DNA of 64,000 nt from Butyrivibrio sp. NC2007 (GTDB lineage: Bacteria; Bacillota; Clostridia; Lachnospirales; Lachnospiraceae): assembly GCF_000421405.1 (NCBI RefSeq), contig NZ_ATWY01000018.1:1-64000 (forward strand), given 5' to 3'. This document shows positions 27,508 through 36,894 of this stretch, piece by piece. The notes under the pieces were generated by a model that did no database searches, had not been told where the DNA came from, and saw only the letters and a program-made list of their open reading frames with translations. Made by a program: the position numbers and the translations under genes. Every line of letters starts with the position of its first letter. Position 1 is the stretch's first letter.

Positions 27508-29179
27508 AAATAGTGCTGATAGTGTTTCCGTTTCCGTCTGTTTCAATAGATAGCCTACTTTCAGAGCCGTAGAGCATCTTTAGTCTCCTGTGGACATTGC
27601 GGATACCGATCCTGGTGGAACGCTCTTCAAGGGGCTTGATGTCCATATCGTCCGTCAAAAGCTCTTTTATCTTGGCGAAATCATCATCACTTGGAACACC
27701 CGGGTTTATTATGCGGATCTTCATATCCACCTTCTCGCCCTCGCAGGTGCCTTCTATCTCCATCCTGACTCTCCTTACGCCGTCCTCCGAGTAGCTGTAC
27801 TCTACTGCATTTTCAATGACAGGCTGAATGATGAGCCTTGGAACCTTTACATGTAAAAGAGCTTTATCAATGTGTTCTTCGTAGATGAACCTGTCCTGAT
27901 ATCTGCACTTAATTATGTAGATATAGGCATTTACATACTCAAGTTCCTCAGACAGCGCGATCAGTGACTGCCTGTTTCTGTCCATGGTTGCGCTCATCAT
28001 TACAGAGAGCGCTTCGATCATGCTTGATACCTTCTCCTGTCCGTTCATCCTTGCTTCCCAGTTGATGATCTCCAGAGTGTTATTAAGGAAGTGCGGATTT
28101 ATCTGGGACTGAAGGGCGTGGATGTTGGCATCTCTAAGTGCGATCTCCTCAACGAAGATCTTGTTGAACTGTTCTCCCAGCTTGATGCTCATCTTGTTGA
28201 AGTTCTTTGTAAGGTCTGCAATCTCGCCGCTCTGGCCCTTTGGCTGAGCCACCACTTCTCCGTATTCGCCCTCGGCGATTTTCTTGGAAGCCTCGGTAAG
28301 AGTGATGATCGGCCTGTTGATCCTTCTGTTAAAGAAGTAGAAAAGCAATAGGATCAGCGGAACCAAAAATACTATCAGTATCATGAAGGTTATGTTGATA
28401 GGTCTTTTCTCAAGTCCCACAGCAGTTCCGTCGTAGGATACGGAAAAGGTAAACTCGCCGTCTACGCTCTTTCTGGTGCAGGTTACAACGTCAGATGATG
28501 CGCTGTAGTTTCCCTCGCTGTAAAGTACTTCATCCTTAAAAGAGATTTCCATTCCCCGATACTCCCAGACGCTCTTTAAACTCTCGAATACCTCCTGTGG
28601 ATTGATCTCCATAACAAGGACAGCATATCTCTTAAACCCTCTTCCGATGAGGTTTCTGATCATATATACGTGTCCGTTCATAGCAAAAAACTCTGTCCTG
28701 GTATCAAGGTCTTCTGATATGGAAAGAGCTTTTTCCTGCACCTCATCCTTAAAGAACCTGAACCTGGATACACTTCCTCTTCCCGTGGTATTACCCGTGT
28801 AGTAAAGAGTTCCCGGCTCATCGGTAAACATCAGGACCGTTATGTCAAAGCTCGGATCATACTTATAATGCGCAGACAAAAAAGTGGTGACCTGGTTGTA
28901 GAGCTTTCCGGAATCTCCGCTCTCCTGATACTCTGCCCAGTAGTCACCTATATAGGAAAGATATGATGCATCCTTGGATGAATCAATGCAGTCCAAAAGG
29001 CGGAGGATACTGATATCCGCCGCCTTTTCCATAGATGTTGTTATAAGTCTCTGGCTCTGCCTGTCGATCCTTCCGGAAACCACAACAAGAAAAGCCACAA
29101 CAATGGCAGTAAGAGGCACAAACCATCCCAGTGCCAGCATTCTAAGCATCTGCCATTTAAGAGAATTCTTTCTTTTCAT
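27494..29179 (-). CDS. Sensor histidine kinase, YesM type
   Basis: The 561-residue protein has a membrane segment at about 15-36, an extracellular sensing region to about 258, a second membrane segment at about 261-284, and a HAMP linker to about 345. The His_kinase domain has the acceptor His363 in INPHFLNNTLEIIN. The ATP site is in IIQPVIENAVEY and in STRIGIRNVHRRL. Such kinases sense sugars or their binding proteins. Its start overlaps the stop of the mutase gene (TGATG). Its likely partner, the YesN-type regulator, lies four genes downstream. Confidence 0.94.
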   Translation of the reverse strand: MKRKNSLKWQMLRMLALGWFVPLTAIVVAFLVVVSGRIDRQSQRLITTSMEKAADISILRLLDCIDSSKDASYLSYIGDYWAEYQESGDSGKLYNQVTTFLSAHYKYDPSFDITVLMFTDEPGTLYYTGNTTGRGSVSRFRFFKDEVQEKALSISEDLDTRTEFFAMNGHVYMIRNLIGRGFKRYAVLVMEINPQEVFESLKSVWEYRGMEISFKDEVLYSEGNYSASSDVVTCTRKSVDGEFTFSVSYDGTAVGLEKRPINITFMILIVFLVPLILLLFYFFNRRINRPIITLTEASKKIAEGEYGEVVAQPKGQSGEIADLTKNFNKMSIKLGEQFNKIFVEEIALRDANIHALQSQINPHFLNNTLEIINWEARMNGQEKVSSMIEALSVMMSATMDRNRQSLIALSEELEYVNAYIYIIKCRYQDRFIYEEHIDKALLHVKVPRLIIQPVIENAVEYSYSEDGVRRVRMEIEGTCEGEKVDMKIRIINPGVPSDDDFAKIKELLTDDMDIKPLEERSTRIGIRNVHRRLKMLYGSESRLSIETDGNGNTISTIFVKN

Positions 29180-30594
29180 CAGTCACTAAGCCCCAACAGA
29201 TTTTTGTAAGCGTCACTTGCCTTCTCTGCCAGTGCCTTATCCGGCATCTCGCAGAAAATTCTAAGAAGCGGTTCTGTACCTGAGAATCTTACACAGATCC
29301 ATCCCCCATTCTTAAAGTATACCTTACAGCCATCAAGATAGGAAGTCCTCTCCACCTCACACTCGAAGGTCGGAACCACCTTGTCCTCCATGAGGAGCTT
29401 CTGGTACTCAGGCTTTTTCTCAGCCCTGAAGGAGAAGTTCTCTTCAAGCATGTAAAAACGCCCGAATTCTTCCTGAATATCGTCGTACATTTCAGATATC
29501 TTCTTGCCTGTAACTGCAAGCATCTCAACAAGAAGTGCAGCTGCATATACGCCGTCTTTTCCGTTGATATGTCCTCTTACTGTAAGTCCGCCTGAGGACT
29601 CGCCTCCTATGAGGGCATCAGTCTCGGTGATCTTGGCCGAGATGTGCTTAAAACCTACAGGGACTTCATAGCTCTTTTCCCCGAACTTCTCTGCGATCCT
29701 GTCGAGCATGTGAGTTGTGCAGAGGTTCCTCACAACCGGTCCGCTCTCGTGTCTGTACTTCACCAGATAGTAATACAGAAGAACCAGGATATCATTGGGA
29801 GAAAGATATCTTCCCTTGTCGTCAACAACACCGATCCTGTCGGCGTCTCCGTCTGTTGCGATTCCTATGTCGCACCTGTTGTCGATAACGCAGGTCTTTA
29901 GAGGGCTCATGGCTGCCTCATTAGGCGCAGGGAGCTTGCCTCCAAAGAGCGTATCGTGACGGCCGTGAATGGTCTCCATCTCGCATCTCGCTGTAAGGAG
30001 TATGGTCTTGATTGCTGTCTCACTTACGCCGTACATAGGGTCAAGCGCAACTCTGAGGGATGCCTTCTTAACCGCTTCCACATCGATCCTGTCCAGGATG
30101 TTGTCGATGTATTCGTTGATAGGATAGAACTCTTCAATAAGGCCTGCTGCCTTGGCATCCTCATATTCCATGGAAAGAACAGGGAGAGTCACCTTATCGA
30201 TATACTCCTCGACCTGCCTTGTCTGCTCTTCATCTGCATCTCTTCCGCCTGCGGTAAAGAGCTTGATGCCGTTGTAAATAGCCGGATTGTGGCTGGCTGT
30301 TATCATCATTCCATAGGGAAGATCATGCTTCATAACATAGAACATAACAAGAGGTGTCGGGCTTGACTTATTGATAAGGCTGGCCTTTATTCCTGCTGCT
30401 GCGAACACGACTCCTGCCCACTGCATAGCCTCTTTTGATAAAAACCTTCTGTCGTAACCAAGTACGATTCCCTTATCCGCCACGTTCTCATCTTTCATCT
30501 TGGCTGCCATGGCACTTGCCAGGATCTGAACATTCTCCTTGGTAAAGCCGTCACCTATGACAGCTCTCCATCCGCCTGTTCCGAATTTGATCAT
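29179..30594 (-). CDS. Phosphohexomutase (PGM/PMM family)
   Basis: It moves phosphate between C1 and C6 of a hexose. The 471-residue protein has all four active-site parts: the phosphoserine loop MMITASHNPAIYNGIK, the magnesium loop TDGDADRIGVV, the sugar loop GGESSGGL and the phosphate loop RFSGTEPLLRIF. Its start overlaps the phosphorylase stop by 4 bp (ATGA). Because the phosphorylase should yield GlcNAc-1-phosphate and NagA needs GlcNAc-6-phosphate, I infer a phosphoacetylglucosamine mutase role. The family signature alone would equally allow glucose or mannose phosphates. Confidence 0.93.
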   Translation of the reverse strand: MIKFGTGGWRAVIGDGFTKENVQILASAMAAKMKDENVADKGIVLGYDRRFLSKEAMQWAGVVFAAAGIKASLINKSSPTPLVMFYVMKHDLPYGMMITASHNPAIYNGIKLFTAGGRDADEEQTRQVEEYIDKVTLPVLSMEYEDAKAAGLIEEFYPINEYIDNILDRIDVEAVKKASLRVALDPMYGVSETAIKTILLTARCEMETIHGRHDTLFGGKLPAPNEAAMSPLKTCVIDNRCDIGIATDGDADRIGVVDDKGRYLSPNDILVLLYYYLVKYRHESGPVVRNLCTTHMLDRIAEKFGEKSYEVPVGFKHISAKITETDALIGGESSGGLTVRGHINGKDGVYAAALLVEMLAVTGKKISEMYDDIQEEFGRFYMLEENFSFRAEKKPEYQKLLMEDKVVPTFECEVERTSYLDGCKVYFKNGGWICVRFSGTEPLLRIFCEMPDKALAEKASDAYKNLLGLSD

Positions 30595-33008
30595 CTCTCT
30601 TCCCCCTTTAGTCCCATTACTATATCCACTGCGTGCTCTTCGCCGATGCCAAATACAGGAATCTTTGACGCCTCTCTGCCATCGATATAGATCTTCTTTA
30701 CACCTTTTTCTACGTGATCGGAATTGATGACACTGATGTTGTATGTTGCACCTCTGAAGACTCTTGAAACCTCAAAGCCATCCCAGCTCTTCGGTATGCA
30801 CGGGTCAACGACAAGCTCATCAAATCCCGGCCTTATGCCAAGCATATAGTGTGTCATTGCGAAGTATGCCCATCCGCCGCTGCCTGTCATAAACGGGTGA
30901 TGTGCCCTTCCGTAGGTTGTATGGTCCTTGCCGGAAATGAACTGACAGTAAGAATATGGCTCTGCCCATCTCTTCTCTATGCTGTCGTTCTGATAATACG
31001 GGCACAGGCTCTTGTAATATTCAAAGGCTCTCTCGCCGTTGCCCATTCTGCACTCAGCTGACCATACCCATGGATTTGGATGGGAAAAGATACTTCCGTT
31101 CTCCTTAAGTCCCGGGTAAACCCTGGTGACAAATCCTACCTCATCGTCGGGCTCCGTGTAAACCGGTGCGTTGAGCATGATTCCGTAAGGTGTTGCCAGC
31201 TTATAGTGGATTGAGTCGAGAGCTCTTTTTGCCTTATCATCATCTGCTGCGCCGGAGAGCACTGCCCAGGCGTTGGATTCAAGATGGATCTGACCCTCCT
31301 TGTTATCCTTGGTTCCGATCTTTCTTCCGGACTTCGTAAAGCCGCGCAGGTACCAGTCGCCATCCCAGAGGGTGTCATTGAGGCTTTTTTTGAGACCTTC
31401 GATCTTCTCTGAGAGCTCTTTTGCAAAAGCAAGGTCACCTGTATATATAGCCGTCTCCTCAAGGCAGATGAGCGCCCTAAAGAGAAGGAATGAAACCAGC
31501 GCACTCTCTCCGCCGCCAAGGTTAAGACAGTCGTTCCAGTCAGCGCGAAGTCCTTTACAGATTCCGTTATCGCCAACTTCCTTAAGGGAGAAAAGAACTA
31601 TCTTCTTCATGTGCTCGTATACGCTGCCCGTTCCGCCGTCGGCGTATCCGTACTCTTTACTGAGGAACTCAAAATCTCCCGTCTCCTTGACGTACTCAAC
31701 TATTGAAGGAACCAGCCAGAGTGCGTCGTCAGAGCATGCATCCGCAAGTCCGTGGACCTTGGATGCACCCTCTGGCTCGGGTATAACGGTGGGAGACTTG
31801 AAGGGTTTTTTCTTCTTTTCTTTTTCTTCTTCAGGCAGGAACCAGCGGGGCTCAAAGAGGTGGATTCCGTATCCGCTGCTTGTAAGAGCGCGAAGAAGTT
31901 CAATTATTCTCTTCTTGCAGCCTTCCGGGTTTGAAGCGATTACTGTCATGGCATCCTGAGCTGTATCACGATAGCCAAGACCTGTTCTTCCGCCCACCTC
32001 GATGAAGGAAGCAAACCTTGAAAACATTACATTTATCTCTGCCTGATATAAGGTCCAGGTGTTGATCATGACATCCACACCCTTCTCAGGACTCTTTACC
32101 GCAAAGCGTCTCTGCTTATCCAGCCAGAAGTTCTTAAGGCCTTCGTAAGCTGCGTCGAGTTTTGCAGGGTCTTTGTACTTTTCCCTGATAGCGTCTGCTT
32201 CAGCATATCCGCCCTCTCCGAGGAAATAGATCAGCCTTACCGATTCATCTGGCTTTAGCCTTAAGTTCTTTTGAAGAGAAGCACAATGGTTGCCTCCCTT
32301 CTCAAATGAACCGGTAAGACTCCCCCTCTCGACCGCTTTTGGGTTGGTCTCAGTGTTGTAGATTCCGATGAACTCATCCCTTAGGCACTCAAAGCCGTCG
32401 GGCTCAAAGTTTGAAGTAAAGTACTGATACCCCTCCTCGTAAAAGAGGTCATAGAGGATGGTACCTTCCTTGTACTCGCTGCCTGCGCAGTAAAGGCTCA
32501 TCTGGAAATTCTGATTATCTATGGGAACATGATGATACGAAAATTCTGCATAGGAAAAGACAGAGAGATCTCTTTCCTTATCGCTCTGATTAGTAATTAC
32601 AACATCCCAGATAAGAGCATTGTCTCCTATGGGAATACTGAGTTTCTCGCTTGCCTTAAGGCCTTTGTACTCGCACTCGTAGGTGGTTACGCTCATGCCG
32701 TGACGGGTGGTGTACTTTGCCTGATCAAGTGGCTTACCAACCGGCTGCCAGGAGATGCTGAAGTAATCGCCGTCCTCATTATCTCTTATGTAGATGTAGT
32801 CACCGGGCCTGTCCATGGGAATCGCATTGCCTCTAAACCTTGTGATCCTGTGGTACTCAGGTGACTTGTAAAAGAGATATCCGCCGGCTGTATGGTTGAC
32901 AACAGCGCACATATCCTCCACTCCCAGGTAGTTAGTCCAGGATGTGGGAAGGTCAACTCTTTCAATGACGTACTCATTGTTTGCTTCATCAAAGTGTCCG
33001 TATCTCAT
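30591..33008 (-). CDS. chbP: GH94 phosphorylase, probably N,N'-diacetylchitobiose phosphorylase
   Basis: GH94 enzymes cleave beta-linked disaccharides with phosphate and release a sugar 1-phosphate. The 805-residue protein has the N-terminal beta-sandwich (about 1-270), a linker and the (alpha/alpha)6 barrel. The catalytic Asp is in the RADWND motif (residues 488-493). From memory of the Vibrio chitobiose phosphorylase, several stretches match it better than cellobiose phosphorylases: SRFASFIEVGGRTGLGYRDT, the HLFEPRWF region, CSDDALWLVPSI and CLNLGGGESALVSFL. A Lys/Glu-rich insert lies at about 393-402. It is the first gene of an operon that also holds a mutase, nagA and an ABC importer, which supports the call. 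Other GH94 specificities are not excluded. Confidence 0.85.
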   Translation of the reverse strand: MRYGHFDEANNEYVIERVDLPTSWTNYLGVEDMCAVVNHTAGGYLFYKSPEYHRITRFRGNAIPMDRPGDYIYIRDNEDGDYFSISWQPVGKPLDQAKYTTRHGMSVTTYECEYKGLKASEKLSIPIGDNALIWDVVITNQSDKERDLSVFSYAEFSYHHVPIDNQNFQMSLYCAGSEYKEGTILYDLFYEEGYQYFTSNFEPDGFECLRDEFIGIYNTETNPKAVERGSLTGSFEKGGNHCASLQKNLRLKPDESVRLIYFLGEGGYAEADAIREKYKDPAKLDAAYEGLKNFWLDKQRRFAVKSPEKGVDVMINTWTLYQAEINVMFSRFASFIEVGGRTGLGYRDTAQDAMTVIASNPEGCKKRIIELLRALTSSGYGIHLFEPRWFLPEEEKEKKKKPFKSPTVIPEPEGASKVHGLADACSDDALWLVPSIVEYVKETGDFEFLSKEYGYADGGTGSVYEHMKKIVLFSLKEVGDNGICKGLRADWNDCLNLGGGESALVSFLLFRALICLEETAIYTGDLAFAKELSEKIEGLKKSLNDTLWDGDWYLRGFTKSGRKIGTKDNKEGQIHLESNAWAVLSGAADDDKAKRALDSIHYKLATPYGIMLNAPVYTEPDDEVGFVTRVYPGLKENGSIFSHPNPWVWSAECRMGNGERAFEYYKSLCPYYQNDSIEKRWAEPYSYCQFISGKDHTTYGRAHHPFMTGSGGWAYFAMTHYMLGIRPGFDELVVDPCIPKSWDGFEVSRVFRGATYNISVINSDHVEKGVKKIYIDGREASKIPVFGIGEEHAVDIVMGLKGEER

Positions 33009-33031
33009 AATTTCCTCCCTTTCTACTTCTG

Positions 33032-33105
33032 ACTATAGTTTAGAAAATCCAGGCAAAAATTAAATGCCCCATTTTGGCTTGTTTTTTGTTCAATGCCAAA
33101 ATTGG
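33032..33105 (-). promoter_or_regulatory. Upstream region of the sugar operon, with inverted repeat
   Basis: A TATAGT at 33032-33037 has only a T-rich stretch at the -35 position. Upstream, 33068-33105 holds an imperfect inverted repeat whose half-sites TTTTGGC and GCCAAAA are centred about 50 bp before the -10. This fits an activator site for a weak promoter, possibly bound by the operon's own AraC-type regulator. Confidence 0.4.
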
Positions 33106-33245
33106 ACATGGGGGAGTCAATGGGGACGGTTCAGTGTGAGTCAGTGGGGACGTTTCAGTTTGACTCATTTTGTGAAACAAAATGAGTCAAACTGAAACGT
33201 CCCCACTGACTCACACTGAACCGTCCCCACTGACTCCCCCATGTC
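33105..33245. repeat. Long perfect palindrome with GGGGAC motifs
   Basis: Arms of 69 bp (33105-33173 and 33177-33245) pair with a single mismatch (33120 with 33230) over a 3-nt loop (GAA). Each arm holds two copies of a unit like GAGTCAGTGGGGACGTTTCAG. It lies between divergent genes, upstream of helD and the sugar operon. Related pieces occur at 35354-35390, 37280-37318 and 41654-41715. It looks like a REP- or MITE-like element; no transposase is nearby. Confidence 0.85.
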
Positions 33246-33312
33246 TTGCCAATCTATGTTATACTGAAAAGACAACCTAAGGTTTGTTTTGAATTTACAA
33301 GGCAGGTAATTT

Positions 33313-35355
33313 ATGAATAAAGAAGAACTCAAATTGGAACAAGAGCACTTAACCAATACATATAACAAGCTCCTGGATATGAGAAAAGACTTAGAAGACA
33401 AGATCGTATCCCTGGATGAGAAGGCTATGGAGGAAAAGAACGATATCCGCGACAACCTCCGTTTCGACTACGCAGATGACGAGACAGCCTTTGAGACTTT
33501 GGGCGAGATTGAAGTCTGGAACAGATATATCGACTCCTACAATGTAGAGGTCAATTCTCTGGGAAAGCGTCTGCGTACCATAACCAAACTTCTGGAGTCA
33601 CCTTATTTTGCTAAGGTCACCCTTCAGTTCGATCCGTCAGAAGAACCTGAGAGCTACTACATCGGCAGAGCTTCCATCTCCGAGAATCGCTATCAACAAA
33701 TGATAATCGACTGGAGATCTCCAATCGCGGAAGTTTACTACAATCAGGAAAACGGTCACACCCACTACACCGTGGATGACAGGGAGATTCCTGTGGACCT
33801 TAAGCTCCGCAGGCAGTTTGACCTTACCAAGAACAAGCTGAATGCCTATTTTGATACTCAGGTTGCAATTGAAGACCCGATGCTTCTTGCATCTCTTTCA
33901 GAGACCAGATCCGACAAGATGCAGGCTATAACCGCTACCATTCAGAAGGAGCAGAACACCATCATCAGATACCCGGATGTTCCGGTTCTTCTTGTTGACG
34001 GCATCGCAGGAAGTGGCAAGACTTCCGTACTTCTCCAGCGTATTGCATATCTCTTTTACCAAAAGAGAAATACCCTGCGCCCGGACCAGGTGTGCCTCAT
34101 GACACTCAATCCCGTATTCAGGGATTATATCGACAACGTACTTCCGGACCTTGGCGAGAGCAATCCCGTAACCGTGACCTGGCAGGAGTTCCTGATGAGG
34201 CTCCATGTGCCTTGTGGCGACACCTCACAGGATTACACCGATACAGACAGCCTCCAGAAGATAAAGGATGGGCTGCTGAGCCTTGTGCCTGAGGAAGATG
34301 ATTTCTTTGATGTTAAGCAGAAAGAAAAGCTCGTTCTGTCAAAGAGCGATATTCTCTCCGTTGTAAGGCGCTTCAACCAGTTCCCTATGGGAGTTCGTCT
34401 TATTCAGATTGCATCGGATGAGCTTGAGCAGAGAGCCAAGAACTCTCTTCGCAACATGGATAATAATAGCGGTGAAGAGTCAGAGAGCGCTCCGGGATCC
34501 GAGAAGGCCGAGGAAAACCTTATTGAGAACGACTTCGGCGGAGCACTCAGCAACATCAGGCATTGCAGCTGGGTAAATGTTAAGCATGTAGCCCAGAGGA
34601 TTCTTAAGAGAGATGACATAACTGCTGCCGAGTGGCTTTACACCAAGATTCTCCTGACCGGCATCTGCGATAAAAATATGCGCTATGTAATGGTTGATGA
34701 GATTCAGGACTACACCATGGCTCAGCTTCAGGTTCTTTTCAAATATTATCCGAATGCGCGCTTCATGCTGCTGGGAGATGAGTTCCAGTCAATCCGCAGG
34801 GGGACACTGACCTTTGACGCTATTGAAGAATTTGCGAAAAATGAGAATAAGTCTTTTGCCCTGCTGCCTCTTATGACCAGCTACAGATGCTCGCCCGAGA
34901 TCACGGACAAGTTTGCAGCAATTCTCCCGGATGCCAAGAAAATGCTGGTATCCTCAGTAAAACGTCCCGGGGAAAAGACCTTTAGCAAGGCCTTTGGTAC
35001 TGACAAAGAGTACTATGCAGAGCTTAAAAAGCTTATAAAAGAATATTCAGAGATGAAGGGGCTTACTGCTGTTATCTGCAGAAATCCTCTTAACATCGAA
35101 AAGATCATTTCTGCTCTCGGAAAAGATGCGCCATCTGAAATAACTCTTCAGGATGCTCTTCCGGAGAGCGGAGCTTTCCTTATTGAACTTGCTCTTGCCA
35201 AGGGACTGGAGTTCGACCACGTGATCCTGGCAGATGCCGATGAAGAAAACTATCCAAGCGATGAGATAGGCGACCACTGCCTGTACACTGCAATGTCAAG
35301 AGCTACTCAGCACCTGGCAATACTTGCTAAGGGCAAACTGGCTGAGAAAGCATAA
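33313..35355 (+). CDS. helD: HelD-like RNA polymerase recycling ATPase
   Basis: HelD-type UvrD/Rep relatives prise stalled RNA polymerase from DNA. The 680-residue protein begins with a coiled-coil arm (about 1-100), followed by the conserved IGRASISENRYQQMIIDWRSP region. Walker A is DGIAGSGKTSVLLQRIAYLF at about 229-248, Walker B is VDEIQDY near 460, and a later motif is KGLEFDHVILADADEENYPSD. It lies alone on the plus strand. It is a little shorter than the Bacillus protein. A DNA repair helicase is possible but less likely given the N-terminal arm. Confidence 0.85.
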   Translation: MNKEELKLEQEHLTNTYNKLLDMRKDLEDKIVSLDEKAMEEKNDIRDNLRFDYADDETAFETLGEIEVWNRYIDSYNVEVNSLGKRLRTITKLLESPYFAKVTLQFDPSEEPESYYIGRASISENRYQQMIIDWRSPIAEVYYNQENGHTHYTVDDREIPVDLKLRRQFDLTKNKLNAYFDTQVAIEDPMLLASLSETRSDKMQAITATIQKEQNTIIRYPDVPVLLVDGIAGSGKTSVLLQRIAYLFYQKRNTLRPDQVCLMTLNPVFRDYIDNVLPDLGESNPVTVTWQEFLMRLHVPCGDTSQDYTDTDSLQKIKDGLLSLVPEEDDFFDVKQKEKLVLSKSDILSVVRRFNQFPMGVRLIQIASDELEQRAKNSLRNMDNNSGEESESAPGSEKAEENLIENDFGGALSNIRHCSWVNVKHVAQRILKRDDITAAEWLYTKILLTGICDKNMRYVMVDEIQDYTMAQLQVLFKYYPNARFMLLGDEFQSIRRGTLTFDAIEEFAKNENKSFALLPLMTSYRCSPEITDKFAAILPDAKKMLVSSVKRPGEKTFSKAFGTDKEYYAELKKLIKEYSEMKGLTAVICRNPLNIEKIISALGKDAPSEITLQDALPESGAFLIELALAKGLEFDHVILADADEENYPSDEIGDHCLYTAMSRATQHLAILAKGKLAEKA

Positions 35356-35390
35356 ATGAACCCTAGGGACTCCGTCCCCAGGGTTCATTT
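35354..35390. terminator. Bidirectional terminator of the GGGGAC family
   Basis: AAATGAACCCT and AGGGTTCATTT, with GGGAC/GTCCC inside, form a long stem between convergent helD and the DUF4097 gene. The A-rich left flank and T-rich right flank suit termination both ways. The stem begins inside the helD stop codon. Its GACGGAGTC and GGGTTCATTTT words recur at 41680-41715. Confidence 0.75.
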
Positions 35391-36305
35391 TCAGTTTTCA
35401 ACTACTATATCAATATCTCCGGACCCGGTTCTGATCACACAATTTCCGCCGTTTCCATCACCCGGTACATTCACATCACCGCTGCCGGCCTTAGCATCAA
35501 AGGATTTGGCTGTCTTAACAGATCCTGTAATATCTCCGCTTCCTGTCTTGAAGTTCATTCCAAGACTGTCACACCTCTTTAAGAAAATATCACCGCTTCC
35601 TGTAGAAGCTTCCATGGATGCTGAAGCGATCACATCTGTCAGGAACAGTTTGCCGCTGCTGGATTTTGCAAAAAAGTCTCTGGAGCATTCAAGATTTTCT
35701 ACGGAAATATCTCCACTTCCTACAGTGATATTAGCTGATTTACATCTTGATTCCGCAAGCCAAAGCTGTCCGCTGCCAAGCTTTGCATTTATCTCATCTG
35801 CCTTAACCTTGAAGATATATCCATCTCCGCTTCCCATTGCTACGTTAACATCCCGGAAAGTAAATGCATCCTCCATCTTGATGTCTCCGCTTCCGATGTG
35901 GATCTTAAGGTTCTGGTATTCATCCTCAGGAAGATAAAGCTGTGAGGTGAAATCGTTAACTGAAAAGAGCCCATCGAGATTCATAACACGACTATCAAAT
36001 TTTTCTTCAATCTTCAAAGTCTTGCCACTTACAGAAACATTGAACTTGACATTGTCGTTCTCGCCACAGATAAGATAAGACTTGTTGTTATCGGACTTTT
36101 TGAACTCAAGATTCTGATCACCTAAATCTATATCAATATTCTCAAAATTCTCTGTAATGTCTTTAGTTACTGCTTCGTACTGATTATGTATAACAGATTC
36201 CTTAATATCTCCAGCAGCTGCTCTGAATGATGCAGCAGCCATTACAAGTCCTGTAATAAGCAGCATTGATGCTACAATTATCGCCATCTTCTTCTCAACT
36301 CTCAT
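35391..36305 (-). CDS. DUF4097 (toast-rack) envelope protein
   Basis: The 304-residue protein has one membrane segment (about 8-27) and then an outside beta-solenoid-like domain with many GSGDI and GSGD repeats, the mark of the DUF4097/toast-rack group found beside LiaF and PadR modules. It probably takes part in envelope stress sensing. It is the last gene of a PadR-DUF1700-DUF4097 unit and overlaps the DUF1700 gene by 11 bp; its own AGGAGG site is inside that gene. Confidence 0.85.
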   Translation of the reverse strand: MRVEKKMAIIVASMLLITGLVMAAASFRAAAGDIKESVIHNQYEAVTKDITENFENIDIDLGDQNLEFKKSDNNKSYLICGENDNVKFNVSVSGKTLKIEEKFDSRVMNLDGLFSVNDFTSQLYLPEDEYQNLKIHIGSGDIKMEDAFTFRDVNVAMGSGDGYIFKVKADEINAKLGSGQLWLAESRCKSANITVGSGDISVENLECSRDFFAKSSSGKLFLTDVIASASMEASTGSGDIFLKRCDSLGMNFKTGSGDITGSVKTAKSFDAKAGSGDVNVPGDGNGGNCVIRTGSGDIDIVVEN

Positions 36306-36894
36306 CAGATTTACCTCCTACAAACATCTTCTTTATACCAACCGCCATTTTCTTGCTCAAAAACAGCATTCCTCTTGTCACCTGATTAAATCCAAAGAAC
36401 AGCAAAATCCCAAGTCCAATCAGCGCCATTCCGCATCCGATAAAGAATGTCATTACCGGTACGCCTCCTGTCTGAATAATAGCTCCGATAACTCCTGCAA
36501 TTCCGCTTACGAATACCGAAAGATCTATCACATAAAGAGAAAGAATTATTATCCAGAAGCACAGATACAGCACCAGACAAACAACAATAAATGATAGAAG
36601 CAGCGGAAGCCAAACCGGCGATCCCAAGATCAGCAGAATGATCTCCCATGCTTTGAATGATCTCTTCGGTGTGATCTTCTCTTTTACAATCCTTGTTATC
36701 GGAATCTCTTCAAGGATCTTGCCTCTTATCTCTTCTATACTTCCAAGTGCCGCAACCGCTTCCTCTTCAGGCATTCCGTCTTCTATGCGGTCATCGATCA
36801 TCTCTGTATAAAAGTCCACAGATCTCTTGATATCTTCCTGTGAAAGCCCCATCAGCCCTGCGGAGAGCTGATTTACAAACTCTGTCTTATTCAT
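36295..36894 (-). CDS. DUF1700 membrane protein
   Basis: The N-terminal part is a soluble helical domain typical of DUF1700 (FVNQLSAGLMGLSQEDI, then MPEEEAVAALGSIEEIRGKI). Three to four membrane segments follow between about 75 and 185. I choose the second ATG because the GGAGG is six bases before it and abuts the first ATG. The gene overlaps padR by 8 bp, as is usual for this pair. The function is not known beyond the link to PadR regulators. Confidence 0.85.
   Translation of the reverse strand: MNKTEFVNQLSAGLMGLSQEDIKRSVDFYTEMIDDRIEDGMPEEEAVAALGSIEEIRGKILEEIPITRIVKEKITPKRSFKAWEIILLILGSPVWLPLLLSFIVVCLVLYLCFWIIILSLYVIDLSVFVSGIAGVIGAIIQTGGVPVMTFFIGCGMALIGLGILLFFGFNQVTRGMLFLSKKMAVGIKKMFVGGKSDES

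Noticed and set aside
30591..33008. Simple call of cellobiose phosphorylase for the GH94 gene.
   Set aside because: Several barrel motifs fit chitobiose phosphorylase better and the operon contains nagA; the call remains to be tested.
33105..33245. Palindrome as a CRISPR repeat or an rRNA/tRNA remnant.
   Set aside because: There are no regularly spaced repeats with spacers and no cas gene; it has the form of one large hairpin.
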